Shown one piece after another: positions 51,266-59,521 of a stretch of 64,000 nucleotides of DNA. Origin of the DNA: Maridesulfovibrio sp. Lineage in GTDB: Bacteria; Desulfobacterota; Desulfovibrionia; Desulfovibrionales; Desulfovibrionaceae. The notes below the pieces were generated by a model, which searched no databases, was not told the DNA's origin, and saw nothing but the letters and a program-made list of their open reading frames with translations. The DNA is taken from positions 62,001 to 126,000 of the forward strand of contig NZ_OY763931.1 of NCBI RefSeq assembly GCF_963667685.1, written 5' to 3'. The first letter of the stretch is position 1, and each line of letters opens with the position of its first letter. The translations under genes were made by a program, and so were the position numbers.

Positions 51266-52063
51266 TTAAAAGATACTAATCAGCATACGTGTTGCCACTA
51301 CTAACAGTAAAATGGCGAAAATCTTTTTGAGTTTACCTACAGGCAGACTGTGTGCGAGGCGCACACCAAGCGGTGCGGTAAGCATACTTGCGGACACAAT
51401 ACCAATCAAGGCAGGGAGGTAGACATATCCGAAACAATAGGCCGGTAATCCCTGCACGCCTATGCCAGTCCAGACGTATCCGACAGTACCTGCAACAGCG
51501 ATCGGCAGACCTATGGCAGCGGCGGTTCCGATGGCGGTGTGGATGACTATATTGCACATAGACAGGAAAGGAACGGTAAGGGTTCCGCCTCCGATACCAA
51601 CCAGACTTGAAAATATACCGATGACGTTACCAGCTACAAATAATCCCTTGAATCCGGGAACCTGTCGAGAAGCTTTCGGCTTGAGCCCGAAGAGCATCTG
51701 TGAGGCTACGTAGTAAAGGAAAACAACAAAAATTCCCTTCAGGAAATTGGTATTCATAAATGAGGTGGACAGGGAACCGAGCAATGTTCCCAGAATTATT
51801 CCCGGAGTGATGGTCTTGAAAATATCCCAGCGCACGGCCCCGCGTTTGTTATGCGAACGCATACTTGAGATTGATGTAAATATGATGCTCGCAAGTGACG
51901 TTCCCAGCGCGATATGCATTAGGTGTTCTTCCGGAATGCCGAGTGGGGGCAGGGTAAATACAAGTATCGGTACAATTACCAGTCCTCCGCCGATGCCAAG
52001 CAGTCCGGCCAGAATTCCGGCAAAAATACCAAGTACAACAAAAATCAGTAAGGTGGAGAACAT
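51266..52063 (-). CDS. TauE/SafE family membrane permease
   Basis: 265 residues with about eight hydrophobic helices and the twin GIGGG signatures of TauE/SafE: LLGIGGGLVIVPIL near the start and LVGIGGGTLTVPFLSM in the second half. The family moves organic or sulfur anions such as sulfite, sulfoacetate or 2-hydroxy acids across the inner membrane. It sits between the FadR-type regulator and the alpha-hydroxy-acid oxidase, so it probably carries the oxidase's substrate or a product. The specific anion is unknown. Confidence 0.83.
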   Translation of the reverse strand: MFSTLLIFVVLGIFAGILAGLLGIGGGLVIVPILVFTLPPLGIPEEHLMHIALGTSLASIIFTSISSMRSHNKRGAVRWDIFKTITPGIILGTLLGSLSTSFMNTNFLKGIFVVFLYYVASQMLFGLKPKASRQVPGFKGLFVAGNVIGIFSSLVGIGGGTLTVPFLSMCNIVIHTAIGTAAAIGLPIAVAGTVGYVWTGIGVQGLPAYCFGYVYLPALIGIVSASMLTAPLGVRLAHSLPVGKLKKIFAILLLVVATRMLISIF

Positions 52064-52091
52064 TAGTTCCTCCTCTGCTTTTAGCTATAGG

Positions 52092-52790
52092 TTATAGTTC
52101 TGAATCATTGCCTGTCGCCGCTTTTTCTATTTCAACGATATGACGGCGCATTGCTTCGCGGGCCTGCGCCGGATTACGCTTCTCAAGGGCTTCAAGTATA
52201 TTGAAATGGGCATCAATTGATGCTTTCTGCCTTGCCGTTGGTTGCAGTATTTCACTGCGACTTTCATTTACAATGAGATCAAGGGCCATCATCATTTCCG
52301 GAAAGATAGAGTTCCCGGTTGCCCTTGCGATTTCCAGGTGCAGGCGGGCATCAAGATCGCTGCTGTTCTTGCCGTTCTGGGCCTTCATCTGCTGATTACA
52401 GATAATGACTTTCAGGCGGTTGAGAGTTTCATCATCCATGGATGCAGCGGCCAGAGCTGCGATTTCAGGCTCGATAATTTTCCTGAACTGGAAAATGTCG
52501 CTGATGCGTTTTTTCTGATCACTGAAAGCAGCTATAAAAGCATCAAAAATATCAGCGTCCATGTCTGTCAGAATGTATGTTCCGTCACCACGACGGCTTT
52601 CTACAAGATTCTTCTGGGCCAGAGACTTAATTGCTTCCCGGATTGAGCTTCTGGAAACTTTAAATTTTTCCGCCAAAGCTCTTTCCGCAGGCAGTTTGTC
52701 GCCTTTTTTAAGATTGCCGGATTCAATCAGTTCGGCAATCTGGCGCGCCACTGACTGTTGCACTGTTTTTGTTGGATTTTTTGAATCCAT
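52092..52790 (-). CDS. FadR/GntR family transcriptional regulator
   Basis: 232 residues. The winged helix (residues about 10-75) has LPAERALAEKFKVSRSSIREAIKSL and GDGTYI. The FCD ligand domain follows, with FQFRKIIEPEIAALAA and the metal-binding histidines in LDARLHLEIARATGN and SIDAHFNILEALEKR. It would respond to a carboxylate such as lactate or pyruvate. Start 52790 has AGGA upstream. Two operator-like dyads lie between its start and promoter, implying autoregulation of the whole three-gene operon. Confidence 0.87.
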   Translation of the reverse strand: MDSKNPTKTVQQSVARQIAELIESGNLKKGDKLPAERALAEKFKVSRSSIREAIKSLAQKNLVESRRGDGTYILTDMDADIFDAFIAAFSDQKKRISDIFQFRKIIEPEIAALAAASMDDETLNRLKVIICNQQMKAQNGKNSSDLDARLHLEIARATGNSIFPEMMMALDLIVNESRSEILQPTARQKASIDAHFNILEALEKRNPAQAREAMRRHIVEIEKAATGNDSEL

Positions 52791-52807
52791 AATGGGTCCT
52801 ACCAATT
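52791..52807. promoter_or_regulatory. FadR-family operator, site 1
   Basis: AATGGGTCCTACCAATT matches the LldR/PdhR-type consensus AATTGGT-N3-ACCAATT with one change. It overlaps the regulator's ribosome-binding site. Confidence 0.65.
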
Positions 52808-52820
52808 TGTGTTTTTGTTC

Positions 52821-52836
52821 AATTGGTCTGACCAAT
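52821..52836. promoter_or_regulatory. FadR-family operator, site 2
   Basis: AATTGGTCTGACCAAT is a near-perfect LldR/PdhR-type dyad 30 bases from site 1, about three helical turns. Confidence 0.72.
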
Positions 52837-52871
52837 ACCATTGATCAGCAAATCAAGCAATAGGGCAGTGG

Positions 52872-52907
52872 CATAAAAAAAGCTGCCCCCCGTTAAGAGG
52901 ACAGCTT
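52872..52907 (-). terminator. Terminator of the cytochrome b gene
   Basis: On the minus strand, AGCTGTCCTC pairs with GGGGGGCAGCT and is followed by TTTTTTTAT. It lies right after the gene, so nothing is co-transcribed downstream. Confidence 0.8.
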
Positions 52908-52930
52908 CTAAAAGCGCTTCAACAATTGCC

Positions 52931-53581
52931 TTATGCACTTAAGGTCATGAATCTGGCCAGAGTTGCCAGACCGATGCAGATAAAGAAGATTGCAAGTCCG
53001 GTAGCAAATTTATTAAGTTTACCGCGTTGGTAGTCTTTGATGAATCCCCATTTGATGGCAATTCGGTAGAGCCCGGCAACAACGTGCATAACCACCAGCG
53101 GGGCAAGCACAAGATAAAAGAAAATCCAAGGCCCGGATTGGATGCGTTCCGCGGAACGGGCTGCAGTAATGGGCAGGTCGCTGAGCACAGCCCACATATG
53201 GATTGCTCCCATCACAAGGATAAGCATGGCGGACACTACCTGCACGACCCAGAGCCATGTATCGCGGTGTTTGAGCATTTTTGCGTGTTTCCAGATGGTT
53301 TTTTGCCCTTCAAGGCGGAATGGGATTTTACGCGCCGCAAGGTAGAAGTGGAAAAGAAAAAGGAGGAAAAGTAGCGGCCCACCGATCTGCGCCATGTAGT
53401 TTTCCTCATAAGTGTGAGCGATAGAGTCCATAATTTTAGGACTGAAAATCACACTTGATACAAGGCTCATATGCATAAATACAAAAATGATAAGAGCGAC
53501 CCCTGAGAACATCTGGAGCCAATCCAGAATAGCGTCACTCCGCCCACGCCTAGTGGGAGCAAAAGTAGCTTTGAAAGACAT
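52931..53581 (-). CDS. frdC: Fumarate reductase/succinate dehydrogenase cytochrome b subunit
   Basis: 216 residues with five hydrophobic helices. The four candidate haem-ligand histidines are in FVFMHMSLV, LFLFHFYLA, MGAIHMWAV and VVMHVVAGLYR, as in the dihaem cytochrome b of Wolinella-type fumarate reductase. It anchors the flavoprotein and iron-sulfur subunits and exchanges electrons with menaquinol. Start 53581 follows CGGAGG; an upstream frame to 53671 is not conserved in character. frdA and frdB are absent on both sides, which is odd. Confidence 0.85.
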   Translation of the reverse strand: MSFKATFAPTRRGRSDAILDWLQMFSGVALIIFVFMHMSLVSSVIFSPKIMDSIAHTYEENYMAQIGGPLLFLLFLFHFYLAARKIPFRLEGQKTIWKHAKMLKHRDTWLWVVQVVSAMLILVMGAIHMWAVLSDLPITAARSAERIQSGPWIFFYLVLAPLVVMHVVAGLYRIAIKWGFIKDYQRGKLNKFATGLAIFFICIGLATLARFMTLSA

Positions 53582-53915
53582 CAGCACCTCCGTACAATAA
53601 TTGAAATAAAATACCTCGCAACTGGTATTTTCCGCGTCGGTGATAATGTCCCCCGCAAGTTGTTTTGTCAATCAACATGTACATAATTTTGCGTAGGTAA
53701 TGCCCTGTAATACGGGCATGGAATGATATTTGACTTTTTTCGTAAAAGAGGTGGCAATAAAGCTGTACTTACGAACTTTTAGTGCTCTACCGTTGACCTG
53801 ACCGGAAGACATGCTTAATTTTATTGCTAGGTGTTTATGGGATATTGTTAGCCGCCCTCTATTTTTACGATAATTTGTATTTCAAACTAGATTGACATAC
53901 CGGAGTTTAAAAGAC
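53582..53915. other. Divergent intergenic region
   Basis: 334 bases between the cytochrome b and M16 peptidase genes. Besides the promoter above there is a small hairpin, ATGCCC/GGGCAT at about 53701-53721. No gene is seen. Confidence 0.5.
53643..53671 (-). promoter_or_regulatory. Promoter of the cytochrome b gene
   Basis: On the minus strand, TTGACA (53671-53666), a 17-base spacer and CATTAT (53648-53643), 62 bases before the start codon. Confidence 0.65.
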
Positions 53916-56747
53916 ATGGTCCCACAACAAAAAGTGAAGGCTGTCGCAGCCGTGAAAGGATTTGATTTTGAGAAAATATTTATTTTCATGCTTCTTTGCG
54001 GGGTGCTGCTAATGAGCACCGGATGCAAAATTGAAAAACAAGAAACCAAGCTGAAAGCGACCTCTGGCGAAGCTTTAACGCACGAATCTGCAACAGTTGC
54101 AGCTCCAGTCGCATCTTCGACTGTTGACGATGCTGCGCAAAAGGCAGCAGCTGCAGAGCTTAGTGCTGAGATTAAAAGCGTTCTCGCTTCCGGCGAAGGG
54201 CCGCATGTGATTAAACTTAAGAACGGTATGTCTGTCCTTATTAAGGAAGATGACCGTTTTCCCTTGGTCAACGTGCGTCTTTTTGTGCATGCCGGGTCTG
54301 CGTATGAAAATCCTGATCAGGCGGGCATAAGCCATTTGCTGGAGCATATGGTATTTAAAGGTACTGAAACTCGCGGTCCCGGTGAAACAGCCCGTGAGAT
54401 AGAGTCTGTCGGCGGTGATATGAATGCTGCAACGAGCTTTGATTATACCGTCTACTATGTAGAAGTGCCTGATAATGAATGGAAGCTGGGCATGGACATA
54501 GTCACCGACATGACTTTTAATGCCAAGATTGATCCTGAAGAGCTGAAATCCGAACGTGAAGTTGTTCTTTCCGAGCTGGAACGGGGTGAAGATAATCCCG
54601 GCAGCAGGATTTTTAAGACCCTTCAGTCAATTGTATGGAAAGACAGCAGCTATCAGTGGCCCATAATTGGTTACCGCGATACCGTAAAAGGTCTGTCTTC
54701 CGAAGATATTCACGCATATATTGACCGTCTTTACCAGCCGCAATCAATGTTGCTGACTGTAGTTGGTAAAATTGATCCCGAAGAGGTGGTGAAGGAAGCT
54801 GAAAAGCTCTGCGGCAGCCGCAAGTCAGTTGCTCCGGTTGTACCACCCACATCTTTCAATATTCCTGCTACAGGTAAAACAACTGTTAAGGTTGTTCCCG
54901 GTAAGTGGAATAAAGCATATATCGGCGCTGCATTTCCTATTCCCGGACTTGATTCTGCCAAAATTGCCGGGCTTGAAACTTTGTGTGAGCTTCTCGGCGG
55001 CGGCGAAACCTCTCGTTTGTACCGTAAATTCAAGTACGAAAAGCGTATGGTCGACAGCATCTCAGTCTCTTCTTTGACTCTTGAACGGGGCGGGATGCTT
55101 TATGTTTTTGCGACCCTGGATGCTGATAAGGTTGATGAGTTCTGGAAAGAACTCATGATTGAGCTTTCGTCTGTTGATTTCAATGATTTCACTGACCGCG
55201 AAATGGACCGAGTTGTTATCAATCTTGAGGATTCAATGTTCCTCACTAAGGAAACACTTTCAGGTCTTGCTTCCAAACTTGGATACTTTCAGTTCTTTGA
55301 AGACGGGCAGCAGGCTGAGCAAAACTACCTCTACGACCTGCGCAACATCACTAGAGAGCAGTTGCAGCAGCTTTATGATGAGTATTTCGTTCCTGAAAAG
55401 CTGGCCGCATGCATGCTCATGCCAGAAGGCGTTAAAGCTGATGCTAATTCTTTTGAAAAGGTAGTGGCTGAAAACTGGCCCTCAAAAAGCAAGACAGCCG
55501 CAAAGGCTGATGTCTCCGGTCCCGGCGAAGCAGCGACCATTGAACTGGCTAACGGCAGCAAGATTGTATTTATACCTGATACAACTCTGCCTTACACTGC
55601 CTTATCCATGTATTGGGTAGGCGGTGACGCTGACCTTACCCCTGAAGAGCAGGGCCTTGCTGCTATGGTTTCCCAGAGTTTGACCCGTGGAACTGAGTCT
55701 CTGAATGCCACGGAGCTGGAAGATTTTATTTCCGACCGTGCAGCTTCTCTGGGCGCTACTGCCGGGCGAGAAGTCTTTGCCATCAATGCGAAGTTCCCTT
55801 CCCGGTTCACTGCGGACATGCTTCCGCTGATCAGTGAAGTTATTTCCAAACCACGTTTTGCGCCGGAAGAGCTTGATCGGGCAAAACAGGACCAGATTTC
55901 AGCTATTAAGCGTAAAGAAGATCGCCCCTTGAGTCTGGCGTTCAGGAATATTTTTCCGTTCCTTTATAAGGATGGAAGTTATTCCTACTTCCACATGGGC
56001 ATGCCGGAAGTGGTGAATAAATTCTCCCGTAAGGATGTCCTTTCCTATTGGCAGAAACAGTCATCCAGACCCTTTGTGATTGCTGTCTGCGGTGATTATG
56101 ACCGTGAAGCTTTGGCTGAATTTGCAACAAAATTGGATGGTAAGCTGGTAACGGCAAGTGAAGATGTTGCTGTTCCCGTTTCCACTTGGGGAGCGGAGAG
56201 GGATTTGACCATGACTTTGCCGGACCGCAATCAGGCTCATTTAATGGTTGTTTTTCCGGTTCCGGGTATGGAAGATGAAAAAACCACTGCCGCGCTTTCT
56301 TTGCTCCGTGCGTCGCTTGCAGGGCAGAGTGGGCTTCTTTTCCGCGACCTGCGCGATAAGCAGGGTCTTGGTTACACAGTGACAGCTTTTCTCTGGCAGG
56401 CACCCAAAACAGGGTTCATGGCCTTTTACATAGGGACTAAACCAGAGCAGCTTGAGCAGGCCATGGCCGGATTTGATAATACGGTTAAGATGCTTAAGGA
56501 AAAGGATCTTCCTGATGTAGAAATTCAGCGCGCCCGTAATATTCTGCGTGGTGAATACTATCAGGATCACCAGAGTCTGCTTGCCCGCAGCCGGGAAGCC
56601 GCCAGCCTGATTGTGAAAGGATTCGAGCCGGATCTGGATCAGAAGATAATTGAACAGGCCTCGAAGATAGATGCTGCTCAACTCCGCAAGTTGATAAATA
56701 AATATATCGACTGGGATAACAAATATACGCTGACAGTTAAGCCTTAA
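53916..56747 (+). CDS. Double-domain M16 zinc peptidase lipoprotein
   Basis: 943 residues. The start at 53916 has CGGAG upstream. The signal peptide ends at a lipobox-like LMSTGC near residue 37. The first M16 half has the inverted zinc motif HLLEH at about residues 140-144 and the downstream Glu in SEREVVLSELERG. The second half (about 540 onward, IELANGSKIVFIPDTTLPY) has lost HxxEH, as is normal for the inactive partner. R-DLRDKQGLGYTV near the end is the substrate-binding RY-type motif. It is a periplasmic membrane-attached protease of the pitrilysin class. Confidence 0.88.
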   Translation: MVPQQKVKAVAAVKGFDFEKIFIFMLLCGVLLMSTGCKIEKQETKLKATSGEALTHESATVAAPVASSTVDDAAQKAAAAELSAEIKSVLASGEGPHVIKLKNGMSVLIKEDDRFPLVNVRLFVHAGSAYENPDQAGISHLLEHMVFKGTETRGPGETAREIESVGGDMNAATSFDYTVYYVEVPDNEWKLGMDIVTDMTFNAKIDPEELKSEREVVLSELERGEDNPGSRIFKTLQSIVWKDSSYQWPIIGYRDTVKGLSSEDIHAYIDRLYQPQSMLLTVVGKIDPEEVVKEAEKLCGSRKSVAPVVPPTSFNIPATGKTTVKVVPGKWNKAYIGAAFPIPGLDSAKIAGLETLCELLGGGETSRLYRKFKYEKRMVDSISVSSLTLERGGMLYVFATLDADKVDEFWKELMIELSSVDFNDFTDREMDRVVINLEDSMFLTKETLSGLASKLGYFQFFEDGQQAEQNYLYDLRNITREQLQQLYDEYFVPEKLAACMLMPEGVKADANSFEKVVAENWPSKSKTAAKADVSGPGEAATIELANGSKIVFIPDTTLPYTALSMYWVGGDADLTPEEQGLAAMVSQSLTRGTESLNATELEDFISDRAASLGATAGREVFAINAKFPSRFTADMLPLISEVISKPRFAPEELDRAKQDQISAIKRKEDRPLSLAFRNIFPFLYKDGSYSYFHMGMPEVVNKFSRKDVLSYWQKQSSRPFVIAVCGDYDREALAEFATKLDGKLVTASEDVAVPVSTWGAERDLTMTLPDRNQAHLMVVFPVPGMEDEKTTAALSLLRASLAGQSGLLFRDLRDKQGLGYTVTAFLWQAPKTGFMAFYIGTKPEQLEQAMAGFDNTVKMLKEKDLPDVEIQRARNILRGEYYQDHQSLLARSREAASLIVKGFEPDLDQKIIEQASKIDAAQLRKLINKYIDWDNKYTLTVKP

Positions 56748-56756
56748 TACAAGTTA

Positions 56757-56792
56757 AGAACCCCGCTCACCGAATGATGAGCGGGGTTTCTG
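56757..56792. terminator. Hairpin terminator between convergent genes
   Basis: AACCCCGCTCA pairs with TGAGCGGGGTT, followed by T-rich sequence. Confidence 0.87.
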
Positions 56793-56793
56793 A

Positions 56794-57423
56794 TTATCTC
56801 CAGATATCTTCATCTTCAACTAATATTTCCGCCGTTCCATTCGTGTCTTCCACAATACGTTCGCAAAAGGCTTTCACTTGATCCGAGGGCATTATCAAAG
56901 TGAAAGTAAGACTGGCGCCGAAATTCTGTTCTTCTATCTCTGCCCGGTATTCATCGAGCATCCGGCGCAGCATCCCCTCCTGCGCATATGAAATTTCAAG
57001 CGTCAGTATACGCATGGGTACTTTCATAACCACTTCAAGCTTTTCCAGACCTAGCTGCACAGCCCCGGAATAGGCTCGCACAAGCCCTCCGGTTCCCAGC
57101 TTGATCCCTCCGAAATATCTGGTAACCACAGCAGCTATATCACCTATGCCGCTCCCCTGCAGAACCTGTAGCATCGGTTTTCCTGCGGTTCCTTGTGGTT
57201 CGCCGTCATCACTCATGCCCATATCCCCGGTCAGGGGTGGCCCGGCTATGAATGCTGAGCAGTGGTGTCGCGCGTCGGGGAACTCAGCCTTAACGGCTGC
57301 AATAAACTCTTTGGCTTCTTCCCGGCTGCCGACTGGCCTGAGGTCGCAAATAAAACGGCTTTTCTTGATCGTTTCTTCGGTTCGGATACCTTTTAGCGGG
57401 ACAGAATATGCTTGATTCGTCAT
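56794..57423 (-). CDS. YigZ/IMPACT family protein
   Basis: 209 residues. KKSRFICDLRPV near the start, DARHHCSAFIAG, MSDDGEPQGTAGKPML and AVVTRYFGGIKLGTGGLVRAYSGAV are the IMPACT N-domain signature of YigZ. The C-terminal 70 residues match the EF-G-like DUF1949 tail. It is probably a ribosome-associated or translation-linked protein; some relatives are wrongly called proline dipeptidases. It is a single gene on the minus strand. Confidence 0.9.
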   Translation of the reverse strand: MTNQAYSVPLKGIRTEETIKKSRFICDLRPVGSREEAKEFIAAVKAEFPDARHHCSAFIAGPPLTGDMGMSDDGEPQGTAGKPMLQVLQGSGIGDIAAVVTRYFGGIKLGTGGLVRAYSGAVQLGLEKLEVVMKVPMRILTLEISYAQEGMLRRMLDEYRAEIEEQNFGASLTFTLIMPSDQVKAFCERIVEDTNGTAEILVEDEDIWR

Positions 57424-57520
57424 GGTTATTTAAACTTTGATATAATTGGATTTGTTTGTAGATGAAGGGGGTTTTTCCACTCATATAGCACATAAATTTT
57501 AAATTTTAGAAATTTCTTAC

Positions 57521-57549
57521 TTGACTCAATAATAAGAATTGTTATTATT
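57521..57549 (+). promoter_or_regulatory. Promoter overlapped by an AT-rich palindromic operator
   Basis: TTGACT (57521-57526) is followed by AATAATAA-GAATTG-TTATTATT (57528-57549), a perfect eight-base inverted repeat that fills the spacer and -10 region. The form resembles Fur- or PerR-family boxes. A repressor here would block the 57610 gene. Confidence 0.55.
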
Positions 57550-57609
57550 TAATCAAGGTTGATGGGAAACCGACTAATTATATTTTTTTAGATAAGTAAG
57601 GAGATAATT

Positions 57610-57954
57610 ATGGGAAGCCTCAGAGATTACAAGGATTGGGATATTGATTGGGATATGACTCCTGAAGATGCGGTAACACTCTATCTTGAGTGGGGTAACC
57701 ATCCTTGGGATTCCAAGTTTGCGCCGGTAACATCCAAGAATGACTATACAAACTATTTCACCGTTTACCTGTGGGACGATAAGCCAAGAGTGCTATTCGT
57801 CCGCAGGAACTCGGAAGAAGCTCGTGAACTGATGAGCATTGAACTTCCTAAGGACATTGCTGAAAGGTTCAGAAAGTCAGTAGGTGGACTGAAGGGTAAC
57901 TACCCGATTAACACCGAAGTACGCGAGTGGATTGAATCACAGATGAATAATTAG
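57610..57954 (+). CDS. Conserved small hypothetical protein under a Fur/PerR-like operator
   Basis: 114 residues, acidic and aromatic-rich at the start (DYKDWDIDWDMTPEDAVTLYLEWG), then YFTVYLWDDKPRVLFVRRN and a helical C-terminus ending in REWIESQMNN. It is soluble, with no signal peptide or cysteines. I have the impression that it is conserved in Desulfovibrionaceae but do not know a function. The start follows AAGGAG. The AT-rich operator suggests control by iron or peroxide. A strong terminator follows, so it is monocistronic. Confidence 0.75.
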   Translation: MGSLRDYKDWDIDWDMTPEDAVTLYLEWGNHPWDSKFAPVTSKNDYTNYFTVYLWDDKPRVLFVRRNSEEARELMSIELPKDIAERFRKSVGGLKGNYPINTEVREWIESQMNN

Positions 57955-57979
57955 TTCCCATCTCCTTATCATCTAACCA

Positions 57980-58020
57980 GCGGGGGGACAGACTTGGAGT
58001 CTGTCCCCCTCTGCTTTTTT
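57980..58020 (+). terminator. Rho-independent terminator
   Basis: GGGGGACAGAC pairs with GTCTGTCCCCC, with a T-run at 58014-58020. Confidence 0.9.
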
Positions 58021-58249
58021 AGGAGTCATGGAATGGTGGATTGAATATTTTAGACCCTGTATCGTCTTAAAAAGTGCATTCTGCTACTTGTGTTCTAAAT
58101 GAAAATCAGTATGCTATTTCCTATTCCAGCGTTCGCATTCCTTTAATTCTATCCGAAAATAAGCAACGAACTGCCGAGAAACCACTGTTACTTGCAGTGG
58201 CGAACCACTGTATTCTTTTTTCGACTCTAGATTTTGCAAGGAGGCTTAT

Positions 58250-59440
58250 ATGCCTATTCAATTCGCAGACCGTATGTCTACTGTCCACAGATCTTTTATT
58301 CGTGAAATACTGAAAGTTACTGAGGATGCATCAATTATTTCTTTTGCGGGCGGGTTGCCCAACCCAGAACTTTTCCCGGTGTCCGATCTTGAGAAGGCTG
58401 CGGTAAAAGTCATGCGTGAATGCGGTCCGCAATCAATGCAATATTCAACTACCGAAGGGTTTGAGCCTTTACGCAAATACATTGCTGATCGGTATCGTGA
58501 GAAAAAAGGCATTGAAGTTGATGCTGACGAGATTCTGATAACCTCAGGATCGCAGCAGTGCTTAGACTTACTGGGTAAGGTTTTCCTTAACAGCGGCGAT
58601 AACGTCTTGATAGAGCGCCCCGGATATCTTGGGGCTATCCAGTCTTTCTCTGTTTTTCAGGCAAATTTTATTACCGTTGGTCTGGAAGAAGATGGACCTG
58701 ATCTTGCCGAGCTTGAAAGGGTTCTTGATGAGAATGAAGTAAAGATGTTTTACGCAGTGACCAATTTCCAGAACCCTTCGGGACTGACATACAGCGCAGA
58801 AAAGCGTGCCGGCGTCGCGGAAATTCTTAAGGGGCGTGATGTGCTGTTCGTTGAAGATGATCCATATGGAGAGCTTCGTTTTATGGGTGAAGCGCATAAT
58901 CCTCTTGTGCGCGGATACCTTGAAGAAAATGGCATCCTGCTTGGTTCTTTTTCAAAAGTGGCAGCTCCGGGCTTCCGACTTGGTTGGATGGTTTGCCCCA
59001 CTGATGTGCGTGATAAGCTTATCATAGCCAAACAGGCTTCTGACCTGCACACCAGCACCTTTGCCCAGCGGGTAATGTACCAGTATGTCACCGACAATCC
59101 GCTGGATGACCATATCGAAAAAATCCGTGAATGTTACGGAAACCAGCGTGCTGCAATGGTGAAGGCAATTGATGAATTTTTCCCTGCGGAAGTTGAAGTC
59201 ACCCGTCCTGAAGGCGGTATGTTTCTCTGGGTGACTCTGCCTGACGGCATGTCATCAATGGACTTGTTTGATGAGGCAATCAAGAACAAGGTTGCCTTTG
59301 TTCCCGGTCGTCCTTTTTATGTCGACGGTAGCGGTGAAAATACTTTCCGCCTCAATTTTTCCAACTCTGATGAAGAGCATATCGTAGAAGGAATTAAGCG
59401 TCTTGGCGCAGGAATTAAAGAGTTCCTGAGTAAAGCCTAG
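58250..59440 (+). CDS. PLP-dependent aminotransferase, class I/II (2-aminoadipate type)
   Basis: 396 residues. ISFAGGLPNPELFP near residue 35, TSGSQQCLDLLGKVF, NFQNPSGLTYS, EDDPYGELRF and the PLP lysine in GSFSKVAAPGFRLGW are typical of the LysN/MocR-like aminotransferase group. The substrate could be 2-aminoadipate, branched or aromatic amino acids. The start follows AAGGAGG. Just upstream, CCACTG/CAGTGG dyads around 58178-58210 may form a leader hairpin. It is monocistronic. Confidence 0.87.
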   Translation: MPIQFADRMSTVHRSFIREILKVTEDASIISFAGGLPNPELFPVSDLEKAAVKVMRECGPQSMQYSTTEGFEPLRKYIADRYREKKGIEVDADEILITSGSQQCLDLLGKVFLNSGDNVLIERPGYLGAIQSFSVFQANFITVGLEEDGPDLAELERVLDENEVKMFYAVTNFQNPSGLTYSAEKRAGVAEILKGRDVLFVEDDPYGELRFMGEAHNPLVRGYLEENGILLGSFSKVAAPGFRLGWMVCPTDVRDKLIIAKQASDLHTSTFAQRVMYQYVTDNPLDDHIEKIRECYGNQRAAMVKAIDEFFPAEVEVTRPEGGMFLWVTLPDGMSSMDLFDEAIKNKVAFVPGRPFYVDGSGENTFRLNFSNSDEEHIVEGIKRLGAGIKEFLSKA

Positions 59441-59461
59441 AGCAAGGCTTATACATGATAA

Positions 59462-59504
59462 AAAATGAGGCCCTGAAACATATGTTTCAGGGCCTCATTT
59501 TATT
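59462..59504. terminator. Bidirectional hairpin terminator
   Basis: A perfect 40-base palindrome starting AAAATGAGGCCCTGAAACA, between the convergent aminotransferase and chemoreceptor genes. Confidence 0.92.
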
Positions 59505-59521
59505 TGTGTATGTGGTTTTTA

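Noticed and set aside
58074-58313. A 79-codon frame overlapping the aminotransferase start
   Set aside because: It has no ribosome site and conflicts with a strong AAGGAGG start for the aminotransferase.
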